50,313 nt of DNA from Cryomorphaceae bacterium (GCA_021299335.1 JAJTGF010000012.1:1-50313), one strand, 5' to 3'. Numbered from the stretch's first letter, positions 32,739 through 42,050 are shown. Translations and numbers: made by a program. Notes: generated by a model not told the origin, from the sequence alone.

Positions 32739-35012
32739 TTAACGTTTAATACAGCGCGCAAAACTCAGCCTGCGATTAAAAAATACACTTGACCCTGTTG
32801 AAAAGGCGGAGAAGTCAAGAATATAAATTCCGCTCGAGGCAATTGTGCCATATTCTGTGCTTCCATCCCAAATCAGAACGCCTTTTGTCCCGAATAGTTC
32901 ATTGTAATTGAGCTGTTTAACAAGCTGACCCCCGAGGGTAAAGATGGCTGCTTGAACCAACATGTTGGGTGCGGGCAATTCGTAGTGAATTTCTAAAAAA
33001 TCATGATAGCCATCCTGATCGGGGCTCAATTCAGGATAACTCAAGTATAATTGTCCATTTTCTATGGCAGCAATTTGTTGGGAATTACTCCTGCCAGGGG
33101 TCGCAAAACCTGCACTCTGAGCTGCTGAGAACCAATTATTTGGGTTTTGTGTGGGTGCATTTGGATCTAAGCGTTCTAAGCTCACGCCTTCGCTGTCCAA
33201 TAGGCCTGTTGCATGCCAATCTTTGTGGTATTTGAGTTCATCCAAAACGGAGTCATTACAATTCAGGATACACGTACCGCTGTCGTTATAAAAGTAAGGC
33301 AACTCTTGCGTGGTAATTTGAGTGAGCTGCGTGCTGGGGTAGTAAGACCATAAAAAAGCAGTGTCAGGCGATAGCGCGAGGTACTGTTTTGGCCCAATTA
33401 CACTTTTTTGGAGCAGGTAATTCATAGACCCATTGCCGATGGAACAATTGGCAAGGCTGAGGTATTTGTTGCTGTTGTTGTAGAGCTCGATGAAGTCAGA
33501 ACCAGTGCTCGGAGGGTCAAATAAAATCTCATTGATCAATAGGTCATTCATCTTGGGTTCTTCGCAGCGAATGAAACTCGTTTGTAGGTTACTCGCATTG
33601 GCCCAACAATCCTTTGAGTCAACAATTGTAACCACTATCGGAACACTTTTGGGAATGGTTTGCTCAAATTGCAAAATCAATTGAGCGCCGTTTTGGATTT
33701 GTAGGTAATGGAGCGCCGTTCTTGTGTAAGCCCCCAAATTTTGATCAAACGAGATGGCGCACAGCGCTAAACTGGCACTGTCCATTGGTTCGGAAAAGAC
33801 AAATGCAACTTGGTTGGAATCGCGGACTTCTGTAAAACTAATGAATGGGGCCAATGTGTCTGGAGCGGCTTCAAATACTGAATTTTGTATCCCGGGGGTG
33901 CCGCCAAGCTGCGCTTGCGTCGCACGCCAATTGTCTGCGGCAGAGCAAGGGTCGAGAAGCGAACAACGCTCCAAACTAAAGCCGCCCTCCATCTTGCTCG
34001 AATCTTTATACCAGTATGAATTGTAGGCAACTTGGTCAAGGATCAGGCCTTGCGAGTTTTTGAGCATCAGTAGTTCACCTGTGTTGTTCAAACTTGTAAA
34101 AGCGGTGACTTCTATGGTCTTTGTCGGGTTGAAACCACTGCTTTGCCCCGTTCCTACTATGGTTGCAAATGCACCGGGCTGTAGCCAATAGGAGGGAAGT
34201 GTACAAGAACCTGTGGCATCTGAAAGTTGGAAGCCATTGAGTTGCTGCGCAGTTGTTCCGGCATTGTAAATTTCCAAGAATTCTGTGTTTGGCAGGCCTT
34301 GCTGAGGTTCTGGATCAGCCATGATTTCGGTGAAAACAACCGTGCTCTGTTCCGGACTCACTGGTGGTCCAAAATAAAGATCATCCATAAAAAAACCTTG
34401 CATATTACTCGTTGTAAAAATACAAGCAAAGCCAGCATAGGGGCCAGCTGGCAGCCAGGGCAACTGCCCTGACAACCAAAGGTTGCTTGCGGCCGAAGGA
34501 CTTGTTCGCGTATGAAGTGTAAACAAGCCATTGTCGTACTTGCACGTCAAGAATAGCTGAAATGCGGCCGCAATGCTGCCAGCGGGCCCCACGGCGATTA
34601 AACTGTCAATACCGTTTTGGCGACAAAATAATTTGGGCGCATCTTGGCTTCCCGCTTCTCCAAATTCTAAATACAACGCGTTGGCAGCAGTTAATAAATC
34701 GCTTTGATCGGCCCGTAAATAGTAGCGACAAAAGTTCAGGCTCGAGGGGCTAAAGTTGAGCCTTAGCCAAAACTGAACCTCCCATTGACTCAAATTATTG
34801 AGCTCGTATTGGAAATGAATACTGGCTTCGCCCGGGTTGGCGGCATTGAGCTGAAGCTGCCGGTTGGAATTGGTCTGAAATGCACCAATATCTCCGCCCC
34901 AAAGCAAGCCCTGAAAAAGACTCTGGTCGTGGAAATCGTCGAACACTTGGGCAATTACGGGGCGGGGCGTACAAGCCGAAATCAGGAAAATTAAAGAGAG
35001 CAAGTTTCGCAT
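32739..35012 (-). CDS. Secreted lamin-tail-domain surface protein with C-terminal FlgD/T9SS-like domain
   Basis: A 757-residue exported protein from the ATG at 35012 (signal peptide MRNLLSLIFLISACTPRPVIAQ); a TTG at 35021 would add three residues. The N-terminal part is concanavalin-like (FHDQSLFQGLLWGGD). Two lamin-tail domains follow: FTEIMADPEPQQGLPNTEFLEIYN (about 225-345) and LLINEILFDPPSTGSDFIELYNN (about 490-605). An Ig-like segment sits between them. The C-terminus (LGGQLVKQLNYNELFG, LIWDGSTEYGTIASSGIYIL) resembles FlgD/sorting-type domains of Bacteroidota surface proteins. Probably cell-surface or secreted by type IX secretion; role unknown. Confidence 0.82.
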   Translation of the reverse strand: MRNLLSLIFLISACTPRPVIAQVFDDFHDQSLFQGLLWGGDIGAFQTNSNRQLQLNAANPGEASIHFQYELNNLSQWEVQFWLRLNFSPSSLNFCRYYLRADQSDLLTAANALYLEFGEAGSQDAPKLFCRQNGIDSLIAVGPAGSIAAAFQLFLTCKYDNGLFTLHTRTSPSAASNLWLSGQLPWLPAGPYAGFACIFTTSNMQGFFMDDLYFGPPVSPEQSTVVFTEIMADPEPQQGLPNTEFLEIYNAGTTAQQLNGFQLSDATGSCTLPSYWLQPGAFATIVGTGQSSGFNPTKTIEVTAFTSLNNTGELLMLKNSQGLILDQVAYNSYWYKDSSKMEGGFSLERCSLLDPCSAADNWRATQAQLGGTPGIQNSVFEAAPDTLAPFISFTEVRDSNQVAFVFSEPMDSASLALCAISFDQNLGAYTRTALHYLQIQNGAQLILQFEQTIPKSVPIVVTIVDSKDCWANASNLQTSFIRCEEPKMNDLLINEILFDPPSTGSDFIELYNNSNKYLSLANCSIGNGSMNYLLQKSVIGPKQYLALSPDTAFLWSYYPSTQLTQITTQELPYFYNDSGTCILNCNDSVLDELKYHKDWHATGLLDSEGVSLERLDPNAPTQNPNNWFSAAQSAGFATPGRSNSQQIAAIENGQLYLSYPELSPDQDGYHDFLEIHYELPAPNMLVQAAIFTLGGQLVKQLNYNELFGTKGVLIWDGSTEYGTIASSGIYILDFSAFSTGSSVFFNRRLSFARCIKR

Positions 35013-35025
35013 GACAAACAAAGTT

Positions 35026-35033
35026 TATTTTTG
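35026..35033 (+). promoter_or_regulatory. Candidate -7 element for asd
   Basis: TATTTTTG matches TAnnTTTG and ends 14 nt before the asd ATG. The upstream box is weak (TTTC at about 17 nt). Confidence 0.4.
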
Positions 35034-35047
35034 TAAAAAATTGACAA

Positions 35048-36025
35048 ATGAAAGTTGCTGTAGTAGGAGCCACCGGCATGGTTGGTTCAGTGATGTTAGA
35101 AGTATTGGCAGAACAACAATTTCCTTACACTGAATTGTTATTGGTTGCCTCCGAAAACAGCGTGGGTAAAAAATTAACGTATCAAGGAAAGGAATATGCA
35201 GTCATCGGATTGGCGGCAGCAGTTGAAGCCGCTCCAGATATTGCTATTTTTTCGGCGGGAGGTGACACCTCATTGGAGTGGGCGCCTCGTTTTGCAGAGA
35301 AGGGAACAGTTGTTATTGACAACAGTTCAGCTTGGCGCATGGATCCCACAAAAAAGCTCATCGTTCCGGAAATCAACGGACAACTCCTCACCAAAGACGA
35401 CCTCATTATTGCCAATCCAAACTGTAGCACTATCCAGTTGGTCATGGTATTGGCGCCCCTGCACCGCAAATACGGTGTCAAGCGCGTGGTGGTATCTACC
35501 TATCAGTCCATCACAGGTACAGGCGTCAAAGCCGTTCAGCAATTAGAAAACGAACGCGCTGGTATTCAAGGAGACATGGCCTATAAATACCCAATAGACA
35601 AGAACTGCATCCCGCAATGCGATGTCTTCCTCGAGAACGGCTACACCAAAGAAGAGATGAAGCTCACCAATGAAACTAAAAAAATCTTAGATCCGAACAT
35701 CAACGTCACTGCAACAGCAGTGCGCGTTCCGGTAGTTGGCGGGCATTCAGAGGCAGTCAATATTTCATTTGAAAACGACTTCGATTTACAGGAGGTCCGT
35801 GCGTTGCTTTCTCAAACACCTGGCATTACGCTACAAGATGACCCCGCTAACTACGCGTACCCAATGCCTAGAATGGCAGCAGGTAAAGATGATGTTTTTG
35901 TGGGTAGAATTCGCCGAGACGAAAGCCAGGCGAATACACTCAATTTATGGATTGTTGCCGATAATCTCCGCAAGGGTGCCGCCACCAATGCGGTTCAGAT
36001 TGCCAAAATCATTGCAGCGCGGTAA
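35048..36025 (+). CDS. asd: Aspartate-semialdehyde dehydrogenase
   Basis: Asd reduces aspartyl phosphate to aspartate semialdehyde, the branch point for lysine, diaminopimelate, threonine and methionine. The 325-residue protein has the NADP motif VAVVGATGMVGSVMLEVL, the catalytic Cys126 in ANPNCSTIQLV and the substrate-binding VPVVGGHSEAVNISF. Length and motifs are normal. It is transcribed away from the lamin-tail protein gene, with 35 bp between starts. The next gene carries its own riboswitch leader, so this is likely a single-gene unit; I see no obvious hairpin terminator after it. Confidence 0.97.
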   Translation: MKVAVVGATGMVGSVMLEVLAEQQFPYTELLLVASENSVGKKLTYQGKEYAVIGLAAAVEAAPDIAIFSAGGDTSLEWAPRFAEKGTVVIDNSSAWRMDPTKKLIVPEINGQLLTKDDLIIANPNCSTIQLVMVLAPLHRKYGVKRVVVSTYQSITGTGVKAVQQLENERAGIQGDMAYKYPIDKNCIPQCDVFLENGYTKEEMKLTNETKKILDPNINVTATAVRVPVVGGHSEAVNISFENDFDLQEVRALLSQTPGITLQDDPANYAYPMPRMAAGKDDVFVGRIRRDESQANTLNLWIVADNLRKGAATNAVQIAKIIAAR

Positions 36026-36071
36026 CGGCATCAATATTTTTTATCTTCTCGACAATTAATTTTATTTGAAG

Positions 36072-36105
36072 TTGATTCAGATAGAAGCAAATTCGATTAC
36101 TTTTG
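36072..36105 (+). promoter_or_regulatory. Promoter upstream of the TPP riboswitch
   Basis: TTG (36072-36074), a 23-nt spacer and TACTTTTG (36098-36105) fit the consensus at the long end of the spacer range. The predicted start at about 36109 coincides with the first bases of riboswitch helix P1. Confidence 0.55.
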
Positions 36106-36107
36106 CA

Positions 36108-36188
36108 GCGTCTCTAAGGGGTGCCGAAAGGCTGAGAACATACCCATTGAACCTGATTTGGATAATGCCAGCGAAGGGAAGATGACGC
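36108..36188 (+). ncRNA. TPP riboswitch (THI element) aptamer
   Basis: The leader carries the TPP aptamer signature: AGGGGTGCC (36117-36125), GCTGAGA (36131-36137), ACCC then GAACCTGAT (36149-36157), GGATAATGCCAGCGAAGGGAA (36160-36180). A closing helix P1 can form between GCGTC/TCT (36108-36115) and AGA/T/GACGC (36180-36188). Thiamine pyrophosphate binding should lower expression of the TonB-dependent receptor that starts at 36246. Confidence 0.95.
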
Positions 36189-36207
36189 GCTTAACTTACA
36201 AAACTGT

Positions 36208-36236
36208 CAAGAAGAGCCCCTTATTCTTGTTTAATT
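36208..36236 (+). promoter_or_regulatory. Putative riboswitch expression platform
   Basis: CAAGAA (36208-36213) and TTCTTG (36224-36229) form a 6-bp hairpin followed by a T-rich tract, like a weak terminator. Its loop contains CCCCTTA (36217-36223), which is the exact complement of TAAGGGG (36115-36121) inside the aptamer. Pairing of these would break aptamer helix P2, so the two structures look mutually exclusive. Confidence 0.45.
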
Positions 36237-36245
36237 TTTTAGAAA

Positions 36246-38498
36246 ATGAAAACAAGACTACTGTTTTTACCAAGTTTGCTTCTTGCAACAAGTGTTGCAG
36301 CTCAAAACACCAATTTTTCAGCAATAGATACCAGTAAGCGGATTCAAAGTATCGAAGGAATCATCGTTTCTGGCTTGCGTGCAAAAGACGCGCCGAACAA
36401 CCTTACGGTCACCAAAAAAGACCTGCAGGTCAAGAATTTTGGCCAAGACATGCCAACGCTTTTGGAGTTCACCCCTTCGGTGGTCACCACCAGCGACGCA
36501 GGCGCGGGAATTGGCTACAGCGGTTTGCGCATCCGAGGTGTCGATGCCAGTCGCATCAACGTCACCATCAATGGTGTGCCCGTCAATGATCCAGAGTCTC
36601 ACGACGTCTATTGGGTCAATATGCCAGACCTCGTCGGGTCTATTGAAAGCATTCAAATCCAGCGCGGAGTCGGGTCTTCTACCAACGGAGCAGCAGCTTT
36701 TGGGGCAAGCGTCAATATCAAAACAAATGACCTTAAGTTGCAACCTTTTGCCCGCATGGATTTATCGGGCGGTTCTTTTGGAACGCTTCGCGGAACCCTC
36801 TTGGCCGGAACGGGCTTGTTGAAAGATCGGTTTTCACTTGAGGCTCGGCTTTCTGAGATTCGCTCAGACGGATACCTAGATCGCGCTAGCTCCGATTTGC
36901 GTTCAATGGGCCTTACGGCAAGCTATTTCGCCAATAAATCTGTCTGGAAGGCCGTTGTGTTAACTGGTGCAGAGCGCACCTACCAAGCGTGGTATGGTAC
37001 GCCAGAAAGTCGTTACCGCGGTGACTCTCTTGGTATGCTCGATTATGCAGCGCGCAATGGTCTGAGCGCTGCTGAAACCCAAAATTTATTGGAATCTGGC
37101 CGCACATATAACTATTACACCTATGCCAATCAAGTAGATAACTACAAGCAAGATAACTACCAATTGCATTTCATCCATCGATTTTCTCCAAAACTCGAGC
37201 TCAATTTGGCGGGTCATTACACCTATGGTCGAGGTTACTACGAAGAATTCAGAAATCAAGATGACCTTGCCGAATACGGACTCGAACCAGTGGTAGTGGG
37301 TTCAGATTCCATCCTTTCCACAGACTTGATCAGAAGAAGATGGCTCGACAACCATTTCGTCGGATTGGTTTACGGCCTCAATTACCAATGGAAACCCTAT
37401 TTAAAATTCGCATTTGGTGGTGCGGCCAATCAATACACAGGCTTGCATTTTGGCGAAATCATTTGGGCTGAGTTTGCATCAAACAGCGAGATTTACGACC
37501 GTTATTATGAAAACGATGCCTCAAAATCGGAGCTCAGTTCTTACCTCAAAACCAGTTACAACCGAAATGGTCTGGACCTCGTCCTCGATCTTCAATACAG
37601 AGGTATCGCTTATCAGTTTTTAGGCGTTGATCAAGTGAGTGGTAATTTGGCAGATGTGACCCAGCAGGTCACTTACCATTTCTTTAATCCAAAAGTGGCT
37701 TTTGCGAAGTTATTAGGACCTCACCAACTTTTTGGTTCTTTCGGGATTGCCAATCGGGAGCCCGTGCGCAGAGACTTCCGTGAAAGCACACCCGAAAACA
37801 GACCTACTCCGGAACGCATGTTCGATACAGAATTAGCCTATCGTTTGCAATTCAAAAAATTCAATGCACAGGCCAATCTTTTTTGGATGTACTACCACGA
37901 TCAATTGGTATTAACGGGTCAAATTAACGACGTCGGAGGGTACACCCGTACCAACGTGGATCGTAGTTATCGAGCTGGGCTTGAACTCGAAATGGCTTAT
38001 AAACTGAACGATAAGTTCCGAATTCAGAGCGCAACCACCTTGAGTCAAAACAAAATCCTGAATTTCGTGGAATTTATAGATGTTTATCTCGACGAAGCGC
38101 CTTACTATACCCAGGTTCAGATTCAACATGGCACCACCGACCTTGCCTTTTCGCCCAATTTTATTCAAACCATTGGTTTGCAATTTAGTCCGGTGAAGCA
38201 GCTCGCTCTAGGTGTACAAACAAAATATGTTTCGCGCCAATTTCTAGATAATACCTCGAATGTCGCCCGAAGCTTGGATCCCTTCACTTTTACCAATTTC
38301 ATCTGCAATTATAAAATCAAGCAAAATTTTGCCCAAGAGATGGAAATTGGCTTGATGGTCAATAACCTACTAAACGCACTATATGCCAATAATGGCTATA
38401 CCTTCAGCTATCAGTATGGTGGTCAAACCACCACGGAAAATTTCTATTATCCGCAAGCAGGCAGACATTTCTTGTTGAATATGAACATCCTGTTTTAA
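36246..38498 (+). CDS. TonB-dependent receptor under TPP riboswitch control (putative thiamine-compound transporter)
   Basis: A 750-residue outer-membrane receptor. The signal peptide MKTRLLFLPSLLLATSVAAQ is followed by a plug domain (about 40-170: GYSGLRIRGVDASRINVTINGVPVNDPESHDVYWVN is clear plug sequence) and a barrel ending in FLLNMNILF, with the usual terminal Phe. No N-terminal carboxypeptidase-like domain is present. Because its only leader is a TPP riboswitch, the cargo is most likely thiamine, a phosphate ester or a pyrimidine precursor. A TonB_C-containing protein follows after 27 bp. Receptor identity is firm; cargo is inferred from regulation. Confidence 0.9.
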   Translation: MKTRLLFLPSLLLATSVAAQNTNFSAIDTSKRIQSIEGIIVSGLRAKDAPNNLTVTKKDLQVKNFGQDMPTLLEFTPSVVTTSDAGAGIGYSGLRIRGVDASRINVTINGVPVNDPESHDVYWVNMPDLVGSIESIQIQRGVGSSTNGAAAFGASVNIKTNDLKLQPFARMDLSGGSFGTLRGTLLAGTGLLKDRFSLEARLSEIRSDGYLDRASSDLRSMGLTASYFANKSVWKAVVLTGAERTYQAWYGTPESRYRGDSLGMLDYAARNGLSAAETQNLLESGRTYNYYTYANQVDNYKQDNYQLHFIHRFSPKLELNLAGHYTYGRGYYEEFRNQDDLAEYGLEPVVVGSDSILSTDLIRRRWLDNHFVGLVYGLNYQWKPYLKFAFGGAANQYTGLHFGEIIWAEFASNSEIYDRYYENDASKSELSSYLKTSYNRNGLDLVLDLQYRGIAYQFLGVDQVSGNLADVTQQVTYHFFNPKVAFAKLLGPHQLFGSFGIANREPVRRDFRESTPENRPTPERMFDTELAYRLQFKKFNAQANLFWMYYHDQLVLTGQINDVGGYTRTNVDRSYRAGLELEMAYKLNDKFRIQSATTLSQNKILNFVEFIDVYLDEAPYYTQVQIQHGTTDLAFSPNFIQTIGLQFSPVKQLALGVQTKYVSRQFLDNTSNVARSLDPFTFTNFICNYKIKQNFAQEMEIGLMVNNLLNALYANNGYTFSYQYGGQTTTENFYYPQAGRHFLLNMNILF

Positions 38499-38503
38499 TT
38501 TTC

Positions 38504-38511
38504 TATCTTTG
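38504..38511 (+). promoter_or_regulatory. Candidate -7 element plus palindrome upstream of 38526 gene
   Basis: TATCTTTG matches TAnnTTTG and ends 14 nt before the ATG at 38526. Directly after it lies the perfect palindrome GGAGAA-A-TTCTCC (38511-38523), covering the presumed start site. No good TTG box is at standard distance, so co-transcription with the receptor remains likely. Confidence 0.35.
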
Positions 38512-38525
38512 GAGAAATTCTCCAC

Positions 38526-39707
38526 ATGAAAAAGTTCCTTGTCGCCCTTACATTTTTTGGTTCCGTTTTTTCTTATGCTCAGGTCCTTGAAAAGCCACAA
38601 TTAGTCGAAAAGATTGATACAAGTATTCAAGTCACCACTTTTTCTGGCGATGTTGAAGTAGCTGCTCCCGTAGAAGTTATTGAAACTTTCGGTGCTTCAG
38701 TTATCGATGAAAACCCCAACTCACCTCAATTTCCCGGTGGCCAGGACTCCCTTGATCTATACCTCAAAAATGCTGTTGAACAATTCATTTACGCCGATAC
38801 AAGTGATTCTTTTCCGTGGGGAGAGTCCGTTTATGTTGCATTTGAAATTGCGGCAGATGGCAAGGTGGTCAATCCACTCATCGAGATGGGCTACAATGCG
38901 TCCCTTGACAGCGCAGCATTAGAAATAGTGCGCAATATGCCTCTCTGGATTCCAGCCAAGAACGAAGCCGGAGTTCCAATAGTCTCGACCTACCGTTTGC
39001 AAATCCTCTTTGACCTAGACCTAGATATTGATGGTGATTTCACATTTGACGAAGGCTCAATGCGTGAAAAAGGCCATTGGGCCGGTTTTGAATTGGGTTT
39101 TCAAGCCAACACCATTGGGTTTCTTGACCCGTCAACCACCTTTACTACGACTCCATATTGGGAAAACAACATTACCAAAAGTTTGCTGTTTAACCTCAAT
39201 ACATTCCAATACAAGTTCAACTTAATCAGCGATGTTTTGGGCCTCACTACGGGCTATGGTTTTCAATTTGGCGCCACAGAACTTACTTCTTCATATGTCC
39301 TTGAACACAATGCAGATACTGTTTTTGCCGTCATTAACAATAATCAAGTTTATAAGCGCAACACCCTCTATTCGGCTTACCTGACCGTTCCTTTGCTGTT
39401 GGAACTCACAGTTGGTTCAGATCAGCCTTATAAAAAGATCTTTTATTTGGATGCAGGTGTAGTAGGCGGGGTGCGCTTGTATAGCCATCAGCGCTTTACG
39501 GGCACCTACGAGAATGGCAACGAATTTGAAAACATCACCAAATCGAAATTCAATTTAAATACCTGGATGCTCGATGCCACAGTCCGTGTGGGCTATGGCC
39601 ATTTCGGAGTTTTTGCTAATTACGCACTTTTAAGTATGTTCAAGGAGGGTACGACAGTTGGCGTTTATCCAATGCGCTTTGGTATTTCTTTTAATATTCC
39701 TCAGTAG
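38526..39707 (+). CDS. Exported TonB C-terminal-domain protein fused to a predicted outer-membrane barrel
   Basis: A 393-residue exported protein (signal peptide MKKFLVALTFFGSVFSYAQ). Residues about 64-162 look like a TonB_C domain: PQFPGGQDSLDLYLKNAV, VYVAFEIAADGKVVNP, SLDSAALEIVRNMPLWIPAKN, TYRLQI. There is no N-terminal membrane anchor or Pro-rich spacer of true TonB. From about residue 172 the sequence becomes barrel-like (AGFELGFQANTIGFL onward, ending YPMRFGISFNIPQ). It follows the thiamine-type receptor by 27 bp and may share its transcript. TonB_C-like domains outside TonB are known in Bacteroidota; this combination with a barrel is less usual to me. Function unknown. Confidence 0.75.
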   Translation: MKKFLVALTFFGSVFSYAQVLEKPQLVEKIDTSIQVTTFSGDVEVAAPVEVIETFGASVIDENPNSPQFPGGQDSLDLYLKNAVEQFIYADTSDSFPWGESVYVAFEIAADGKVVNPLIEMGYNASLDSAALEIVRNMPLWIPAKNEAGVPIVSTYRLQILFDLDLDIDGDFTFDEGSMREKGHWAGFELGFQANTIGFLDPSTTFTTTPYWENNITKSLLFNLNTFQYKFNLISDVLGLTTGYGFQFGATELTSSYVLEHNADTVFAVINNNQVYKRNTLYSAYLTVPLLLELTVGSDQPYKKIFYLDAGVVGGVRLYSHQRFTGTYENGNEFENITKSKFNLNTWMLDATVRVGYGHFGVFANYALLSMFKEGTTVGVYPMRFGISFNIPQ

Positions 39708-42050
39708 CTAGCGCTCGAGTTTAAAAAAGCTTTGTAGCGTTTTGTTTAAATCGGGAATAATGAGCTTATAGAAATAAGTTCCTTCCACTAGGTCACCGCC
39801 TTTCCAATCATTTTTATAGTCCAAAGACTCGTACACGGTTTGTCCCCAACGATTCAGCACGACTAAATGCGCATTTGGATAAAAGTCTAGGTATTGAAAA
39901 TACAAAGCATCATTGATTCCGTCGGTATTTGGCGTAATAATATTGATGTTTTCAATGTCTGCCGGAACTACTGTTAAAACCGCACAAGTGCTATCGGTAC
40001 ACCCAAAGCCATCTGATACGTACAAACAAAAGCTGATATTTCCTGGCACGTCATATAGGTTGACGAGCGTATCTTGATAAATAAGCGTATCTGCAAAAGA
40101 CCAATATCCCGATAAATTTGTTCCGGATAAACTCACTGATGCATTTGAAATGATGACCGGATTGGAAACCACCACCGGATTAGGATTCATGGTGATATTG
40201 GCATTGGGCAATGGCACAATTTGAACTGCTGTCTGAACGGTATCAGATAGGCACCCTAACCGCTCTGCCACGAATTGATAAACTTGGGTAATAGTGCTGT
40301 CCGTATTGTTTAGAATCAGCGTATTGATTGAACCAAAACCTGTGTTATTTTGATCGATGAACATGGTTACTCCATCGCTGATACATGGTTCATTTTGAAT
40401 GACTATAGCTGCGCCATTGCAAATGATGCTATCGTAAATGAGCTGTGGTTCTATGGCGGCAGTCAGTGGTTTGTTGGCATTTTGAAGACCGGTAATATAC
40501 GTGCCACAGGCATCGACAATCACGGGGGGCGGTATACTCAATGAGGTATAACTTGAATCGCAGTATACCGGGCAATTGGGCACATCCAAAGTAAAAACGT
40601 AATTACTTGCGCCTGAATTACAACCCATATTTTGACCAGCTGTACCCACGGTAGCAGTCCAGGGATGTGAAAAGGTGTAAGGTGGAACACCATACCTTGC
40701 ATAGGCGGTGGCGGAAACTTCGCATTGATTCGAACAGATGGGGGTTTGAGAAGTATACCATTCATTGCCATATGATTCGGGTGAACGCCCATAGACAATT
40801 ACTTGAAAGGGCCAACTTGTGGTGAGCGGGTCATAGCGGATGTAGTTGGTATTACAGCCGGGACCATTGGCATTTCTGCCGAGGTGCATGCTCACCCAAA
40901 ATTGAATCGGATTACAAGATTTTTGTAGACAGCAAACTAAAGGGTTCATCAAGTTGAAGCTGTCGAGGTAAGCTGTTCCTGCTGAATTTGCGGTGGGGCC
41001 TGTCACGGTAAATGTTTGCGAAGCGCCGCAAGTGGAACTAAAATACATGGATCCCTGTGACATCGTGGCAAATGTAAACGGATTGGCATAAAAGCTGGCA
41101 TCGACATAGACACCTGTCGGCGTGATGCCCGCGGGAATGGTCACCTGAATGCTGTCCTCATTGTAAGCGGGCATAAAGCACGACGGCATTTGGCCACCGC
41201 TCCAGATGCTCGGAATCCCGGCAAGGAGTGGATCAATTGTAATCGGAAAAACACGTTGCGGATCGTTGATCCAAGCGGTGGGAATTTGAATGCGCAACGC
41301 TTGGTCTACGACTTCAAAAACTGTGGCATAGGTGCTTCCGCTTGCATCATAACACAAGATCTCGCTTAAAACTGCCCGGTTGGTTCCCTTGGCATCTCGG
41401 ATATAGCGTTGACCACTTTGTGGACTAGTTGGTTCGCTCAGCGTCCAGTTGACTGGTAAATCGAGTTGTTCTTCGATGCAAAATAGTGGCCCGTTTGTAG
41501 CGAGCGGTTCAGAGATACGGTAATGAAATCCGATCTTGCCGTTACCGACCTCTAATTGTTGTATGACGGGTTGTTCTTCAAAACGAATCGATACATACGG
41601 CCCAACTGGCCCCATTTCTTTTGTGACGTAATCACCATTAATACGTGTATTCCTTCCGATTCGTAGTTGCTCTTCTTGGCTGAAATTTAGAGCAAAGCTT
41701 GCGTCGTTGTATAGGCAGATGGGATGTTCTTGGTTTTCAAAAATAGAGTAGTTGGCGCTTTGGCGAAAGCTTAAATCGTAGGGCAATAACTCGCCATTTG
41801 GCCCTGCGTAGTGCAGCGGTACCGAGCTAAAAATTTGTCGGGTTTGACCATTTTCGTCCGCAAAGAATTTGGAGAAATAGGTGCGCTCTTCTTTGTGCTC
41901 CAACCAGGTGCTTGTCTTTTTCAAATCAGCGGAATCAATGGAGTGTTCCGACGCAACGGGCGCAACGAATTCCCAAGTGCGGCTAGCCTGTTCTTGGGCG
42001 TAGACGCGAACCGATGCCAAGACCACCAGTAAGAGTAGGAATCTGATCAT
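39708..42050 (-). CDS. Large surface protein with C-terminal gliding-motility/type IX sorting (CHU_C) domain
   Basis: A 780-residue secreted protein with signal peptide MIRFLLLLVVLASVRVYAQ. The last about 80 residues (NIITPNTDGINDALYF, LVVLNRWGQTVYE, WKGGDLVEGTYFYKLII) are a clear CHU_C/type B sorting domain directing export by the type IX system. The region before it (about 610-695) is PKD-like (FCLYVSDGFGCTDSTCAVLTV). The middle is Cys-rich with CxxQCEVSATAYARYGVPPYTF and similar stretches, likely disulfide-bonded adhesin-like repeats. The N-terminal 200 residues are unassigned. Its stop abuts the stop of the convergent gene with no spacer. Confidence 0.87.
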   Translation of the reverse strand: MIRFLLLLVVLASVRVYAQEQASRTWEFVAPVASEHSIDSADLKKTSTWLEHKEERTYFSKFFADENGQTRQIFSSVPLHYAGPNGELLPYDLSFRQSANYSIFENQEHPICLYNDASFALNFSQEEQLRIGRNTRINGDYVTKEMGPVGPYVSIRFEEQPVIQQLEVGNGKIGFHYRISEPLATNGPLFCIEEQLDLPVNWTLSEPTSPQSGQRYIRDAKGTNRAVLSEILCYDASGSTYATVFEVVDQALRIQIPTAWINDPQRVFPITIDPLLAGIPSIWSGGQMPSCFMPAYNEDSIQVTIPAGITPTGVYVDASFYANPFTFATMSQGSMYFSSTCGASQTFTVTGPTANSAGTAYLDSFNLMNPLVCCLQKSCNPIQFWVSMHLGRNANGPGCNTNYIRYDPLTTSWPFQVIVYGRSPESYGNEWYTSQTPICSNQCEVSATAYARYGVPPYTFSHPWTATVGTAGQNMGCNSGASNYVFTLDVPNCPVYCDSSYTSLSIPPPVIVDACGTYITGLQNANKPLTAAIEPQLIYDSIICNGAAIVIQNEPCISDGVTMFIDQNNTGFGSINTLILNNTDSTITQVYQFVAERLGCLSDTVQTAVQIVPLPNANITMNPNPVVVSNPVIISNASVSLSGTNLSGYWSFADTLIYQDTLVNLYDVPGNISFCLYVSDGFGCTDSTCAVLTVVPADIENINIITPNTDGINDALYFQYLDFYPNAHLVVLNRWGQTVYESLDYKNDWKGGDLVEGTYFYKLIIPDLNKTLQSFFKLER

